From Flavobacteriaceae bacterium R38 (GTDB taxonomy: Bacteria; Bacteroidota; Bacteroidia; Flavobacteriales; Flavobacteriaceae): a DNA stretch of 64,000 nucleotides. The notes under the pieces were generated by a model that made no database searches, was not told where the DNA came from, and saw nothing but the letters and a program-made list of their open reading frames with translations. The position numbers and the translations under genes are program-made. The DNA is taken from contig WXYP01000004.1 of the NCBI GenBank assembly GCA_009901575.1, forward strand, positions 124,001 through 188,000, given 5' to 3'. Positions within the stretch are counted from its first letter, which is position 1, and every line of letters starts with the position of its first letter. Below are positions 8,654 to 17,550 of this stretch, one piece after another.

Positions 8654-9718
8654 ATGGAATCATTTTCTCTACAAATATTACCTCCGCTGATAGATTGTGA
8701 AACAGTAACTATATTAAAATCATTGAATAAAGCTAGCAGAGCTTTGGGAGAATTAAAGGGAGAGACATCTAAAATTCCAAATTCTCAAATTTTAATAGAT
8801 ACATTAATTTTACAAGAGGCTAAAGATAGTAATGAAATTGAAAATATAGTTACTACAGATGATGAAATTTATCAGGCAGCTATTGATGAAACCATTTCTT
8901 CAATTGCAGCTAAAGAAACTCTTAAATATTCAGAAGCCTTAAAAAAAGGCTTAAAAATTATTCAACAAAAAGGTATTTTAACAAATAATGATATAATAAA
9001 GATACAAAGCATTATCTCTCCGAACCATCCTATAAGAAAAGTGCCAGGAACTGTGCTAAAAAACCCTAAGACACATGAAGTTGTATATACTCCACCACAA
9101 AATTATAATGAGATTTTACAACTGCTTCAAAACTTTGAAAACTATTTGAATAACCCTGACTTTCATAAAATAGATAGTCTTATTAAGATGCCAATTCTTC
9201 ATTATCAATTTGAAAGTATCCATCCTTTTTATGATGGAAATGGTAGAACAGGGCGTTTAATTAATGTACTTTATTTGGTGCAACAAAACTTATTAGACAT
9301 CCCCATATTGTATCTAAGTAGTTATATTATTAAAAACAAAAGTAATTATTATAGGCTTTTACAAGAGGTAAGAACCAAGAATGCTTGGGAAGAATGGATA
9401 GTTTGGATGCTAGATGGAGTAGAACAAACTGCTAAAGAAACTATTGTAATCGTGAATAAAATTAAAAAGCTTATGGATCAATATAAGATTATCATACGCA
9501 ACAATTTTAGTTTTTATAGTCACGATTTAATTAATATTTTATTTAGACACCCATATACTAAAATTGATTTTATTGAACGTGAACTGAGAGTACATCGTAA
9601 TACAGCTAGCAGTTATTTAAAAAAACTGCATGATTTTGGGTTATTAATAAAAATAAGAATTGGAAAAAGTAATTATTATATTAATGAACCATTGTTGGAT
9701 ATTTTAAAAAGTAGGTAA
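8654..9718 (+). CDS. Fic family protein (AMP-transferase) with inhibitory and wHTH parts
   Basis: A Fic-domain enzyme that probably transfers AMP, or another nucleotide part, to a hydroxyl on a target protein. The full active-site motif HPFYDGNGRTGR is at residues 190-201 with catalytic His190. The N-terminal inhibitory helix motif SNEIEN (59-64) fits the class II pattern S/TxxxE(G/N), so the enzyme is probably self-inhibited. The C-terminus (about 285-350) looks like a winged helix (FIERELRVHRNTASSYLKKL), suggesting DNA binding. No antitoxin gene is adjacent. The tandem sites directly upstream suggest autoregulation. Its target protein is unknown. Confidence 0.92.
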   Translation: MESFSLQILPPLIDCETVTILKSLNKASRALGELKGETSKIPNSQILIDTLILQEAKDSNEIENIVTTDDEIYQAAIDETISSIAAKETLKYSEALKKGLKIIQQKGILTNNDIIKIQSIISPNHPIRKVPGTVLKNPKTHEVVYTPPQNYNEILQLLQNFENYLNNPDFHKIDSLIKMPILHYQFESIHPFYDGNGRTGRLINVLYLVQQNLLDIPILYLSSYIIKNKSNYYRLLQEVRTKNAWEEWIVWMLDGVEQTAKETIVIVNKIKKLMDQYKIIIRNNFSFYSHDLINILFRHPYTKIDFIERELRVHRNTASSYLKKLHDFGLLIKIRIGKSNYYINEPLLDILKSR

Positions 9719-9724
9719 CCTTGT

Positions 9725-10048
9725 TTATTTAGACTCAAGAGACATTACGTATTTATAACTCTCATTTAAATAAAATGATAAGAGTTCCATATTATCATAC
9801 ATGCTTTCAGGAATTAAAACATAACCTTTCATAACAGCCCCATAAGATGTATAGATAGTTGTATTGTGCTCTTTCATAAATTTCTCCTGCATCTCTTTAG
9901 AAAATCGAAACCCAATTTCTCCTGCCTTGTTGAATAAGGTAAACATATAGCCATTAGCAGAGGTATAGGGCATTGTTTTGCCTTTTCTTTTAAAGTTTGG
10001 ATTGGTGGCTATGATCTTATCGTAAAACTCTAGTTTTTTCTCCCACAT
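9725..10048 (-). CDS. TfoX/Sxy N-terminal-domain-like protein
   Basis: A 107-residue cytosolic protein with no signal or membrane helix. The pattern GYMFTLFNKAGEIGFRFSKE, then a small hydrophobic strand and GYVLIPESMYDNMELL, fits the TfoX N-terminal fold, in which a compact alpha/beta domain stands alone. The usual MFGG motif is not present, so the match is distant. The gene follows the SRPBCC gene by 11 bp on the same strand and is probably cotranscribed with it, under a possible AraC box at 10553. Its function is not known. Confidence 0.6.
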   Translation of the reverse strand: MWEKKLEFYDKIIATNPNFKRKGKTMPYTSANGYMFTLFNKAGEIGFRFSKEMQEKFMKEHNTTIYTSYGAVMKGYVLIPESMYDNMELLSFYLNESYKYVMSLESK

Positions 10049-10059
10049 AGTACTTATTT

Positions 10060-10500
10060 TTATTGTTTTTCTACGAAGTTTTTAAAATTGTCCATCCATC
10101 TTTTTGCCGGCTTTTTATATATGCTCGGAAATAAGATAGCAATTAACCTGGGCATGAACCAATTAATTCGTGTATACTCCACTTCTGTCTCGTACCGGGT
10201 TAAATTATCATCCAGTGCTGTAAAAGTACATTTCATAGTATTGTCCATATGTTTATGATGATAAAAAGCTTCAAAAGTATTGGGAAGCCGGTTAGCGGTA
10301 ATTGTTTCTGTTAATTCCATTTCATGCTTTCCATTTTTGTAATACATCCTGGAGATGGCTCCGTCTTCTCCTTCATTTCCACTGATCAGTTCTTTTCTGT
10401 CGAATCCTTCCTGATACTCTTTAAGGTTTTTTGAATCGACAAAAAGTGCTGTAACTATTTCCCTGGGTTGATTAATATCTATAGATCCTTTGAATTTCAT
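10060..10500 (-). CDS. SRPBCC (START/polyketide-cyclase fold) protein
   Basis: A 146-residue helix-grip protein. It starts with the typical beta strand FKGSIDINQPREIVTALFVD, has a middle region of paired strands ending in LTRYETEVEYT, and a C-terminal helix (AKRWMDNFKNFVEK) that closes the ligand cavity. Such proteins bind hydrophobic ligands or act as small hydrolases or cyclases. It lies downstream of a 7TM-AraC gene, and a 10-bp-arm palindrome sits 53-77 bp before its ATG. It is therefore a likely target of that regulator. Confidence 0.85.
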   Translation of the reverse strand: MKFKGSIDINQPREIVTALFVDSKNLKEYQEGFDRKELISGNEGEDGAISRMYYKNGKHEMELTETITANRLPNTFEAFYHHKHMDNTMKCTFTALDDNLTRYETEVEYTRINWFMPRLIAILFPSIYKKPAKRWMDNFKNFVEKQ

Positions 10501-10552
10501 AATAGTTTGTTTTAAAGATTAGATACATAATTACAAAATGTGAAACTAAGAG

Positions 10553-10577
10553 AGGTTACAAAATAACTTTGTAACCT
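10553..10577. promoter_or_regulatory. Palindrome upstream of the SRPBCC gene, candidate AraC box
   Basis: A perfect inverted repeat, AGGTTACAAA-N5-TTTGTAACCT, between the 7TM-AraC gene and the SRPBCC gene and 53 bp upstream of the latter's ATG. A related half site, TTACAAAATG, lies at 10531-10540. The core TTTGTAA recurs at 35034-35046 and 36307-36319 next to the second 7TM-AraC gene. It could instead be a terminator stem for the AraC gene, but neither side carries a run of T. Confidence 0.5.
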
Positions 10578-10589
10578 TATTTTATTGAA

Positions 10590-11708
10590 CTAAGAAGAAG
10601 TTTTAATGATTGAAGCATCATTTTTAAGATTATTAAAGTATTCTGATGGGGACTTATCAGTATAACGTTTAAATGCTCTGTAGAAGCTTACCTTGTTGTT
10701 GAAACCCGATTCGAAAGCAATGTCAATTAATTGTATTTTGGAATGAACCTCTTTCTCCATAATCTTTTTTGCTTCTTTTACCCTGTATTGGTTAATCAGA
10801 TCTTTAAAGGAATATCCGAATCGTTGATTAATTAAATCAGAAACATACTTTTTGGGTAAAGAGAGCGATTTTGAAAAAGCGTCTATATTAAGGGCATCAT
10901 CCAAATACACTTTTTCATTTTCCAGTTTATTTCTGATTAGCTTTTCATCTTCGACCAACTTTTGAACATTGCTTAAATCTATGGTGTTTTTATTGTTGAA
11001 AATGTTAGATCGGGTAATAAAACTATAAGCGACAGATTGGATTACAAAAGTCATGATAAGCATGCTTATAGTATTAAACTGAGGGATGCTTAATATCCCT
11101 GAAGGTTGAATAACGAAATAGATAAAATGCGTTATCAGAAAAATGGAATAAAGTACTAAAACACTTAAATTCCAGTTAACCAGCTTATTATTTTTGACAT
11201 GTGTTTTAAACCTTTTTAAAGTAATCACACAAGCCATGATGTATATTCCGATATGAAAGAAAAAAGATAAACTAAGAAAAAAATCAAAACTTAAATATGT
11301 AATTTCTTTGGTTAAAAAAGCTTGAACAAACTCTAGCTTTTGACTGGCATTAAGGAAATAAAAGGGAATATTGAAAAGGAGTATTATAAAAAAAGGAATG
11401 AGATGAAGACTATGTATTTTACGAAGTTTAAACTTCGTATTAACAATGGCTAATGTCATCAGAAATAATAGCGGAGGCTTTAAAAAACTAATCGGATAAC
11501 TAATTCCGAGCAGATGAGGCACTGCATAAATGAGATCACTTTCTGCCAGAAGGCGTTCGATAAGAGTAATCCCTTCAATAATTAAAAATAAGGAGAAAAA
11601 AACTTTGGGAAGGCTTTTATTTCTTTGTGATAAAATTATAAATGAAATAAATAAAGCCTGGAAGGCACCAAAAGCTATAAAAATATTGAATACTAAAGAT
11701 GAATCCAT
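10590..11708 (-). CDS. AraC family regulator with seven membrane helices
   Basis: The N-terminal half has seven hydrophobic segments: about residues 5-26, 36-55, 70-92, 103-122, 138-160, 180-200 and 208-230. The C-terminal half is an AraC-type double helix-turn-helix with LNIDAFSKSLSLPKKYVSDL, then IDIAFESGFNNKVSFYRAFK and KSPSEYF. This is a membrane-bound one-component regulator. The same architecture is repeated at 35139-36257. The genes downstream on the same strand (SRPBCC, TfoX-like) probably form its target unit. The signal it senses is unknown. Confidence 0.9.
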   Translation of the reverse strand: MDSSLVFNIFIAFGAFQALFISFIILSQRNKSLPKVFFSLFLIIEGITLIERLLAESDLIYAVPHLLGISYPISFLKPPLLFLMTLAIVNTKFKLRKIHSLHLIPFFIILLFNIPFYFLNASQKLEFVQAFLTKEITYLSFDFFLSLSFFFHIGIYIMACVITLKRFKTHVKNNKLVNWNLSVLVLYSIFLITHFIYFVIQPSGILSIPQFNTISMLIMTFVIQSVAYSFITRSNIFNNKNTIDLSNVQKLVEDEKLIRNKLENEKVYLDDALNIDAFSKSLSLPKKYVSDLINQRFGYSFKDLINQYRVKEAKKIMEKEVHSKIQLIDIAFESGFNNKVSFYRAFKRYTDKSPSEYFNNLKNDASIIKTSS

Positions 11709-11810
11709 TATTATACTTATTTATTAAAAAGTGGCCTTACTTTTATGTAAAACCTAATTTAACAAATTAAAAATAAAAGATATAAAGTTGTGCAGTATGT
11801 ATTATGATGA

Positions 11811-13460
11811 TTAGTGGTCTACAACAGCTGCTTTACCTTCTCCTCGTTTATCAATTCCCACATCATAACCTGTAATATTACCTTGGCTATCTCTTATGAT
11901 TTTAATACCGGTAGCGTTTCCAATAGTTCTTTTCGTTGTTAAATGGCCTTTTTCCCGGAGTGAATTTATAATTTCATCTCCCATATCCGGATCTACGACT
12001 ATTCTATCAGGCTCGACAAAGGCAATTTTAGGAGCATCGATAGCATCTTGCATCTTCATATTAAAATCGATGAGGTTAAAGATTATTTGAGGAACATTTT
12101 GAGTAATCGTATGCCCTCCCGGAGTTCCTAATGCAGCCCAAAGCTTCCCGTCTTTCATAATTACTATCGGGCAATCTCCTGATAATTTGTGTCGGCCGGG
12201 AAAGGCATCCATCGGATTTCCTTTTGGCTCGTAAGTAGCATAAGCCATAGAATTATTTAACCAAACCCCAGTTCCTTCCACCATTATCCTGCTACCAAAA
12301 ATGTTGCCTAATGTTTGTGTTGCACTCACTGTATTCCCCCATTTATCTGTAACTACAAAATGAGTAGTATTACGACTCTCTTTTGCAAAGGGAGCTACAA
12401 ATTCTGATGCTTTTTCACGATCGATAGCGTTTGCAGCTGCTTGTAATGCTACGGGAGATAAAATACTATCAATAGGTGCTTTTTGTACTTCCGGATCAAA
12501 AGAATAAGCCAGCCGGGATTTATAAGATTCTTTTGTCATTTCTGCAAAAAGGTGCAAATATTCAGATGAGTTATGCTCCAGGTTTTCATCTGAAAATTGC
12601 TGCATAATGCCAAGATTGACAAAAGCAGGAAATGAATTAGCTGGTAATGATGCTGTGTATACATCGTAACCTTTGTAATTAAACGTTAAAGGTTCCCACC
12701 ATTCTGCTTTATTATTCTTTAAATCTTCAATAGAAAGAAAACTTTCTACTTCCTGCATCCTTTTATCAATAGCTTGTGCAAGATCCCCTTTAAAGAAAGG
12801 TGCTACACCATCATTGGCGATCAACTTAAAAGTCTTAGCCAAGTCTGCCTGAACGAGTTTATCACCTTCTTCTAAGGGACTTCCGTCCTTTCCATAAAAA
12901 GAACGAGTGTAATCTGAAAAATCTTCAAATGAAATACCAATCCATCGTGCAGTGGTTGAACTAATAGTAAATCCGTTTTCTGCATGATCAATTGCACTGT
13001 TAAATAAGGGTTTCCAATCGAGTTTTCCATATTTAGTATGCATATCTGACCATGCATTTAAATTTCCCGGAGTGGAAATAGATTTAGGGCCTACCCGGTT
13101 TTTCATGTAATCAGGAGTAGGCGCTCTCATAAGATCAGTATCTGTATTGACTGGGAATCTCCCGCTTGCATTTAAAAATCGAACTTTATCCGTAGTAGCA
13201 TCATAAATCATAATAGTACCATATCCTCCCATTCCAGACATCATCGGTTCAACTACATTAAGAGTGGCTGCAACAGCGATTGCAGCGTCAAAAGCATTAC
13301 CTCCTTTTTCCAGGATATCCATACCGGCTTTGGTTGCCAGAGGATGAGCAGAAGCTACACTGCCGTTAAGCTGTATTTTTTCTTGCTGTTCTTGCTTTTG
13401 GGCACAAGAAGAAACTATTAATAAAAAAAGGACAAGTGAAATCTTAATACGAGTGCGCAT
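11811..13460 (-). CDS. ggt: Gamma-glutamyltransferase, lipoprotein
   Basis: This enzyme breaks the gamma-glutamyl bond of glutathione and transfers the glutamyl group to water or to amino acids. The precursor (549 residues) should cut itself before Thr365, the first threonine of NTTHFVVTD, to give the active two-chain enzyme. DAAIAVAATLNVVEPMMSG near the N-terminus and the LGTPGGHTITQ glycine loop are standard for the family. The signal peptide ends in VSSC (Cys19), so it is probably a lipoprotein anchored in the periplasm or outer membrane. It stands alone with no glutathione genes nearby. Confidence 0.94.
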   Translation of the reverse strand: MRTRIKISLVLFLLIVSSCAQKQEQQEKIQLNGSVASAHPLATKAGMDILEKGGNAFDAAIAVAATLNVVEPMMSGMGGYGTIMIYDATTDKVRFLNASGRFPVNTDTDLMRAPTPDYMKNRVGPKSISTPGNLNAWSDMHTKYGKLDWKPLFNSAIDHAENGFTISSTTARWIGISFEDFSDYTRSFYGKDGSPLEEGDKLVQADLAKTFKLIANDGVAPFFKGDLAQAIDKRMQEVESFLSIEDLKNNKAEWWEPLTFNYKGYDVYTASLPANSFPAFVNLGIMQQFSDENLEHNSSEYLHLFAEMTKESYKSRLAYSFDPEVQKAPIDSILSPVALQAAANAIDREKASEFVAPFAKESRNTTHFVVTDKWGNTVSATQTLGNIFGSRIMVEGTGVWLNNSMAYATYEPKGNPMDAFPGRHKLSGDCPIVIMKDGKLWAALGTPGGHTITQNVPQIIFNLIDFNMKMQDAIDAPKIAFVEPDRIVVDPDMGDEIINSLREKGHLTTKRTIGNATGIKIIRDSQGNITGYDVGIDKRGEGKAAVVDH

Positions 13461-13673
13461 ATCATTGTATTTTAAGCATACCCCTAAAATACTAAATTAA
13501 TAATGCAATTTTAGATTGAAAAAGTTATAAATCTGACTTGCTGATTTCTGAGAAAGCCGAAAAAATATTTTACTGATGTAGGGAATGCTAACCAAGTATT
13601 GAGGTTAGTATTTAAAAATATAGATTAATTTATTTATGATTAAATTAGAAGTAATTCTAAAGATATTTGGTAA

Positions 13674-14096
13674 ATGAAAATCAGAAGCTTGATTGTATTG
13701 ATGATCACATCTTTTTTATTATTTGGATGTGATCCGGCGTTGATGCTTATGGTAGAAGCAGAAAAAGCAGAAGATACTTCAGTAACTATTTATGCTGATA
13801 AAACATTTTTCCCGGATAGAATACATTTACCCTACGAAAAAGAGAATAAAGATGAAAAAACAATAATACGAGTTCCTTGGACAGACTCTATAAAAAACTA
13901 TAAAAGAAACTTTTCTTATGGAATCGGAATTTGGTCTGATGAACTGGTCTCAAATTTATCTGAGCATATAGACTCTATTATTCTTAAAAACAGCTCAGGT
14001 ATTTTAAAGATTAATAAAAAAACAGATATTGAAACTTATTTATTGAAAAACCGAAGAGGATTTCCAATAAAAAAACTAATCATTAAAGCAGAATAA
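13674..14096 (+). CDS. Small lipoprotein of unknown function
   Basis: A 140-residue protein starting with a lipoprotein signal peptide (SFLLFGC, Cys19). The mature part has about 120 residues, is rich in lysine and aspartate, and has alternating strand-like stretches (TSVTIYADKTFF, KTIIRVPWTDS). I do not recognise a family. It is a lone plus-strand gene that converges with the M28 peptidase gene. The 213 bp before it hold no clear promoter or other feature. Confidence 0.72.
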   Translation: MKIRSLIVLMITSFLLFGCDPALMLMVEAEKAEDTSVTIYADKTFFPDRIHLPYEKENKDEKTIIRVPWTDSIKNYKRNFSYGIGIWSDELVSNLSEHIDSIILKNSSGILKINKKTDIETYLLKNRRGFPIKKLIIKAE

Positions 14097-14119
14097 GCTA
14101 AGCTTTTTTCTGAAAAACC

Positions 14120-15007
14120 CTATAATCCTGATTTATCAATTTCCTTAAAAAGCGAGAGAATTATTTTCACAGAATTTTTATAGAATTCGGGAGTGATATT
14201 CTCAAAATCATCTGTGGGATTATGATATCCCGGATGATCTTCATCTCCAAAATAGAGGAAAGGAATTTTAGCCCTGTGAAAAGGACCATGATCTGAAGAA
14301 TAAGTCCAGTCTTGCTTTCCATCAGTGCCATCATGACCAACTAAAAGCTTGGTTGAGGTTGGATTTTTAAACTTCTCAACAATTGCTTTAAGGTTCTTGT
14401 TGTATCGTGTACCCACAACATAGATCTCATTTTTAGGGCTTCGACTAATCATATCCATATTGAGGTTGGTAACAATGGTAGTGTTTTTCATTTTTTCAAC
14501 AAAGTATTTTGCCCCTTGTAATCCTAATTCTTCAGCATCAAAAGCAGCTAAAACTACAGTATGCTTTGGAGGATTTTTGCTTAAATATTCTGCAAAACTG
14601 AATAAAGCAGCAATCCCGGAAGCATCGTCGTCTGCACCGTTGTATACTTTTCCGTCTTTTACCCCCAAATGATCATAATGAGCACTTACGACTACATATT
14701 TATTCGGATATTCTGTTCCTTTAAACTGGGCTAACACATTTACTCCGTTGTATTCTTTACCTCCTGCTTTAAAGCTAAAAGCATGCTTGTATTTACTTCC
14801 AAAAGCATCTACGTTTAACTTTTTAAACTCTTTGATGATATATTCCTGCGCCATTGCATTCCCTTTTTCTCCAGTCCTTCTGCCTTCAAAAGCATCAGAA
14901 GAAAGCGTTTTTAACCGGTCTAATAGTTTTGCCTCATCAAAGGATTGTGCGAAGTTGCATATCGGAATAGAAAGAAATACTAAAAGAACAAGAATACTTT
15001 TTTTCAT
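14120..15007 (-). CDS. M28 family zinc peptidase
   Basis: A secreted aminopeptidase-type enzyme with two zinc ions, which removes N-terminal residues from peptides. The ligand set is visible: His and Asp in SAHYDHLG and NGADDDASG, the general-base/ligand pair in FDAEELGLQG, the aspartate in NLNMDMIS, and the last histidine in SSDHGPFHRAKIPFLYFG or in DHPGYHNPTDDF. The signal peptide (residues 1-20, ending FAQ) places it in the periplasm or outside. Length 295 fits a single catalytic domain without a PA insert. Confidence 0.93.
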   Translation of the reverse strand: MKKSILVLLVFLSIPICNFAQSFDEAKLLDRLKTLSSDAFEGRRTGEKGNAMAQEYIIKEFKKLNVDAFGSKYKHAFSFKAGGKEYNGVNVLAQFKGTEYPNKYVVVSAHYDHLGVKDGKVYNGADDDASGIAALFSFAEYLSKNPPKHTVVLAAFDAEELGLQGAKYFVEKMKNTTIVTNLNMDMISRSPKNEIYVVGTRYNKNLKAIVEKFKNPTSTKLLVGHDGTDGKQDWTYSSDHGPFHRAKIPFLYFGDEDHPGYHNPTDDFENITPEFYKNSVKIILSLFKEIDKSGL

Positions 15008-15054
15008 GATATTGGTTTAATTGAAAAACTAAGATACTAAGATTAAACGAGACA

Positions 15055-15750
15055 CTAAATAAGCTTTAGATGATTAAAAAGCATAGTCTTATAGGTTCTT
15101 CCTATCGGAATCTTATCATCACCAATAAGAATCGTGTTTCCGGAGATCTTATCTACTAATTTGGTATTGATAATATACGATCTGTGAACCCGGATAAATA
15201 GATGAAGAGGAAGTTTGCTTTCAAGATTCCTTAGCGATTCGATATAGGTATACTTTGCCTTTTTTGTGATAAGTGTGCAATAATTCCTTTCGGAAATGAT
15301 GTATTTAAGATCTTCAAAATAAACTTTGTGATGAGATTTGTCAATAGTCAGGAAAAACGAATCCGGAAGATCAGGAGTATGATGAGTCGAATTTTGATGC
15401 AATAATCTGTTGACTTTATTAATTGCTTTCAAAAAACGATCAAAAGAGAAAGGTTTTACGAGGTAATCAATGATTGTATCCAATTCAAAACTCTCTGCAG
15501 CATAGTTTTGATATGCAGTAGTCATAATTACTGCGGGAGGGTTTTGAAGGCTTTTTAAAAAATCAAGGCCAGAGATATCCGGAAGATTAATATCAAGAAA
15601 GATCAGGTCTATTTTATCGGTAATAAGAATAGAATTGGCTTTTAAAGCCGAATTGAAAACTCCTTTGACGATTAGATTATCAATCTTTGCACAATAATTT
15701 TTGATAATTCTTTGTGCGGGAATTTCATCTTCTATTATGATACAGTTCAT
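15055..15750 (-). CDS. LytTR-type response regulator
   Basis: A receiver domain (1-120) with phosphate-acceptor Asp53 (FLDINLPDIS), acidic pair Glu7-Asp8, threonine in MTTAYQ and lysine in VKPFSF. It is followed by a LytTR DNA-binding domain (about 130-231) marked by YCTLITKKAKYTYIESLRNLE and FIRVHRSYIIN. The start codon overlaps the stop of the kinase gene by 4 bases (ATGA), so the two are translationally coupled and form one signalling pair. Confidence 0.95.
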   Translation of the reverse strand: MNCIIIEDEIPAQRIIKNYCAKIDNLIVKGVFNSALKANSILITDKIDLIFLDINLPDISGLDFLKSLQNPPAVIMTTAYQNYAAESFELDTIIDYLVKPFSFDRFLKAINKVNRLLHQNSTHHTPDLPDSFFLTIDKSHHKVYFEDLKYIISERNYCTLITKKAKYTYIESLRNLESKLPLHLFIRVHRSYIINTKLVDKISGNTILIGDDKIPIGRTYKTMLFNHLKLI

Positions 15751-16718
15751 TTCAGATCTATGATTAGGCTAGCACTAAATGTGTTTGTCTTTTGTATGTT
15801 GAACGTGTGTTTATTCTTGTATAATAAAGATAAACGTTTTTTAAGGTTTTTAAGCCCTATTTTGTTTCTATCCGTATAAACGACATCAGCATCAAAATTA
15901 TTTTCACATACACAGCTTAAAATGCCTTTTTTGAGTGAGATGTTGATATGAATTGTGCTGTCTGTAATACTGTGTTTAAATGCATTTTCTATTATGCTGA
16001 TTAAAAGAAGAGGAGCAATTGTATAAGTATTCCTTTCTATCTGTTTTGAATAAGAAATATTTTTAATTCCTTCGGTCCTCAACCTCTGAAATTCTATGTA
16101 ATTGTCTATAAACTCAATTTCTTTTTCCAAAGCAACCATAGAAGCATCATTCACTTGCATGATGTGTTTTAAATTATCTGAAAGCATAAGGATAAGCTCT
16201 GGGACTTTTTCAGGACTCTCTAGAGAAAAAGAATAAATAGTATTGAGATTATTGAAAAGAACATGAGGATCTATTTGAGACTTCAGGAGTTTTAATTCCA
16301 TAGCTGTATTTTCTTTTTGAGTTTCTTCTACTTCTTCCTGTTTTTCAAGGTATCTGAAAAGCATCCAGTTAAAGGAGAAAAAAATTAAAGGAACCAATGT
16401 TTGCCATAAATAATTAGACATACAGGTCATTATCGTACAACCACATTCTGCAAAGACATTGCAGTATAATTGCGTAGCTAGAAAAGCAATAAGCCCAATA
16501 ATGAAGATATAAGAAATATACAATTTCTTCTTCATAAAGAAGGGAAGAAGCACCCCATTATTCAGATATACAATGGCAATTAAAATGAATAAGAACTGTA
16601 AGAACGGATTCTCTTTCCAGTAATAATCTGAGAAAACAAATAGGGAAACAAAAACAAATAACAGCCAGAAAAGCAAGTGAATTAATATCCTGGATATAGC
16701 ATGACTTAAAAAATGCAT
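15747..16718 (-). CDS. LytS/YpdA-type sensor histidine kinase
   Basis: Four membrane helices (roughly 8-30, 38-60, 66-88, 103-122) are followed by a short coiled coil and a His_kinase domain. The phospho-acceptor is His152 in SQIDPHVLFNNLNTI. The ATP-binding part shows LLLISIIENAFKHS (N box) and GLKNLKKRLSLLY, the usual C-terminal G box of this group. It has no separate periplasmic sensor domain, so the signal probably comes from the membrane. Its partner is the LytTR regulator directly downstream. Confidence 0.94.
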   Translation of the reverse strand: MHFLSHAISRILIHLLFWLLFVFVSLFVFSDYYWKENPFLQFLFILIAIVYLNNGVLLPFFMKKKLYISYIFIIGLIAFLATQLYCNVFAECGCTIMTCMSNYLWQTLVPLIFFSFNWMLFRYLEKQEEVEETQKENTAMELKLLKSQIDPHVLFNNLNTIYSFSLESPEKVPELILMLSDNLKHIMQVNDASMVALEKEIEFIDNYIEFQRLRTEGIKNISYSKQIERNTYTIAPLLLISIIENAFKHSITDSTIHINISLKKGILSCVCENNFDADVVYTDRNKIGLKNLKKRLSLLYKNKHTFNIQKTNTFSASLIIDLK

Positions 16719-16934
16719 TCTTGTTTTTTTGAAGCAGAAAAATACTAAGATTGTTACAGGTAATCAAAACAGATGTACAAACTGCATTCATAAAGGTACA
16801 AACTACATGTTAAGCAATGTTTGAAGTTATGCACATGATAATTAATCATTGGTATAGCTTTTTCTGTAAACAGGAAAGTTTTTTAGTCACTGTATAAGTT
16901 GAAGAATAGGTTTGAGGAGTAAAAAAGTGACATT

Positions 16935-17486
16935 ATGAAGTTATTAAAAACCTCAATTTTATTTTTTCAATTCCTGTTTTTTGTTTCTGCAGTTCAGGCC
17001 CAAGACATCAATAGCGTAGTTAAAGACAATTACGGAAGGGAAAAACTCCTGGGAAGAGTGAATAAACAAGGATTAACTACAAATACTTTTAATGCCTGGT
17101 TTTCTGCAAGCTATGATCGTTATAACATTGATAAAGAGGCTTTGAAAAAGATTAAAAAAGACATTAATGATTATAAAATCACTGTTTTTATGGGAACATG
17201 GTGTGGTGACAGCAGGAGAGAAGTCCCAAGGTTTTATAAAATTCTGGAATCTTTAGATTATCCAATGCATAAATTGAAAATTATAGGTGTAGATAATATT
17301 CCGGGAGCCTATAAAAAGAGCCCGGGAAAGGAAGAAGAGGGATTAAATATTATAAAGGTGCCTACGTTTATTTTTTATAAAAACGGGAAAGAAGTAAACA
17401 GGATTGTTGAATCCCCGGTAATAAGCCTTGAAAGTGATATTGAAAAGATCATGTATTCAACCGAATATAAGCACAAGTATTTTTAA
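16935..17486 (+). CDS. Secreted thioredoxin-fold protein with CGDS site
   Basis: A signal peptide (1-23, ending VQAQ) leads into a thioredoxin-like domain. The active-site position reads FMGTWCGDSRREVPRF, so only the first of the two usual cysteines is present. The cis-proline region is KVPTFIFYKNGKEVNRIVE. A CxxS site cannot cycle as a dithiol oxidoreductase. It may act on glutathionylated thiols, as a chaperone, or as a trap. It is a single gene, ended by the terminator at 17498. Confidence 0.88.
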   Translation: MKLLKTSILFFQFLFFVSAVQAQDINSVVKDNYGREKLLGRVNKQGLTTNTFNAWFSASYDRYNIDKEALKKIKKDINDYKITVFMGTWCGDSRREVPRFYKILESLDYPMHKLKIIGVDNIPGAYKKSPGKEEEGLNIIKVPTFIFYKNGKEVNRIVESPVISLESDIEKIMYSTEYKHKYF

Positions 17487-17497
17487 ATAAAGCGTAC

Positions 17498-17531
17498 AAA
17501 AAAGCCCAAACTTAAAGGTTTGGGCTTTTTA
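17498..17531. terminator. Bidirectional intrinsic terminator between thioredoxin-like gene and sdhB
   Basis: The stem GCCCAAAC/GTTTGGGC (17504-17511 and 17518-17525) has a 6-nt loop and is flanked by A6 on the left and T5 on the right, so it can stop transcription from both converging genes. Confidence 0.92.
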
Positions 17532-17550
17532 TTTATATGGTTATTATTTT

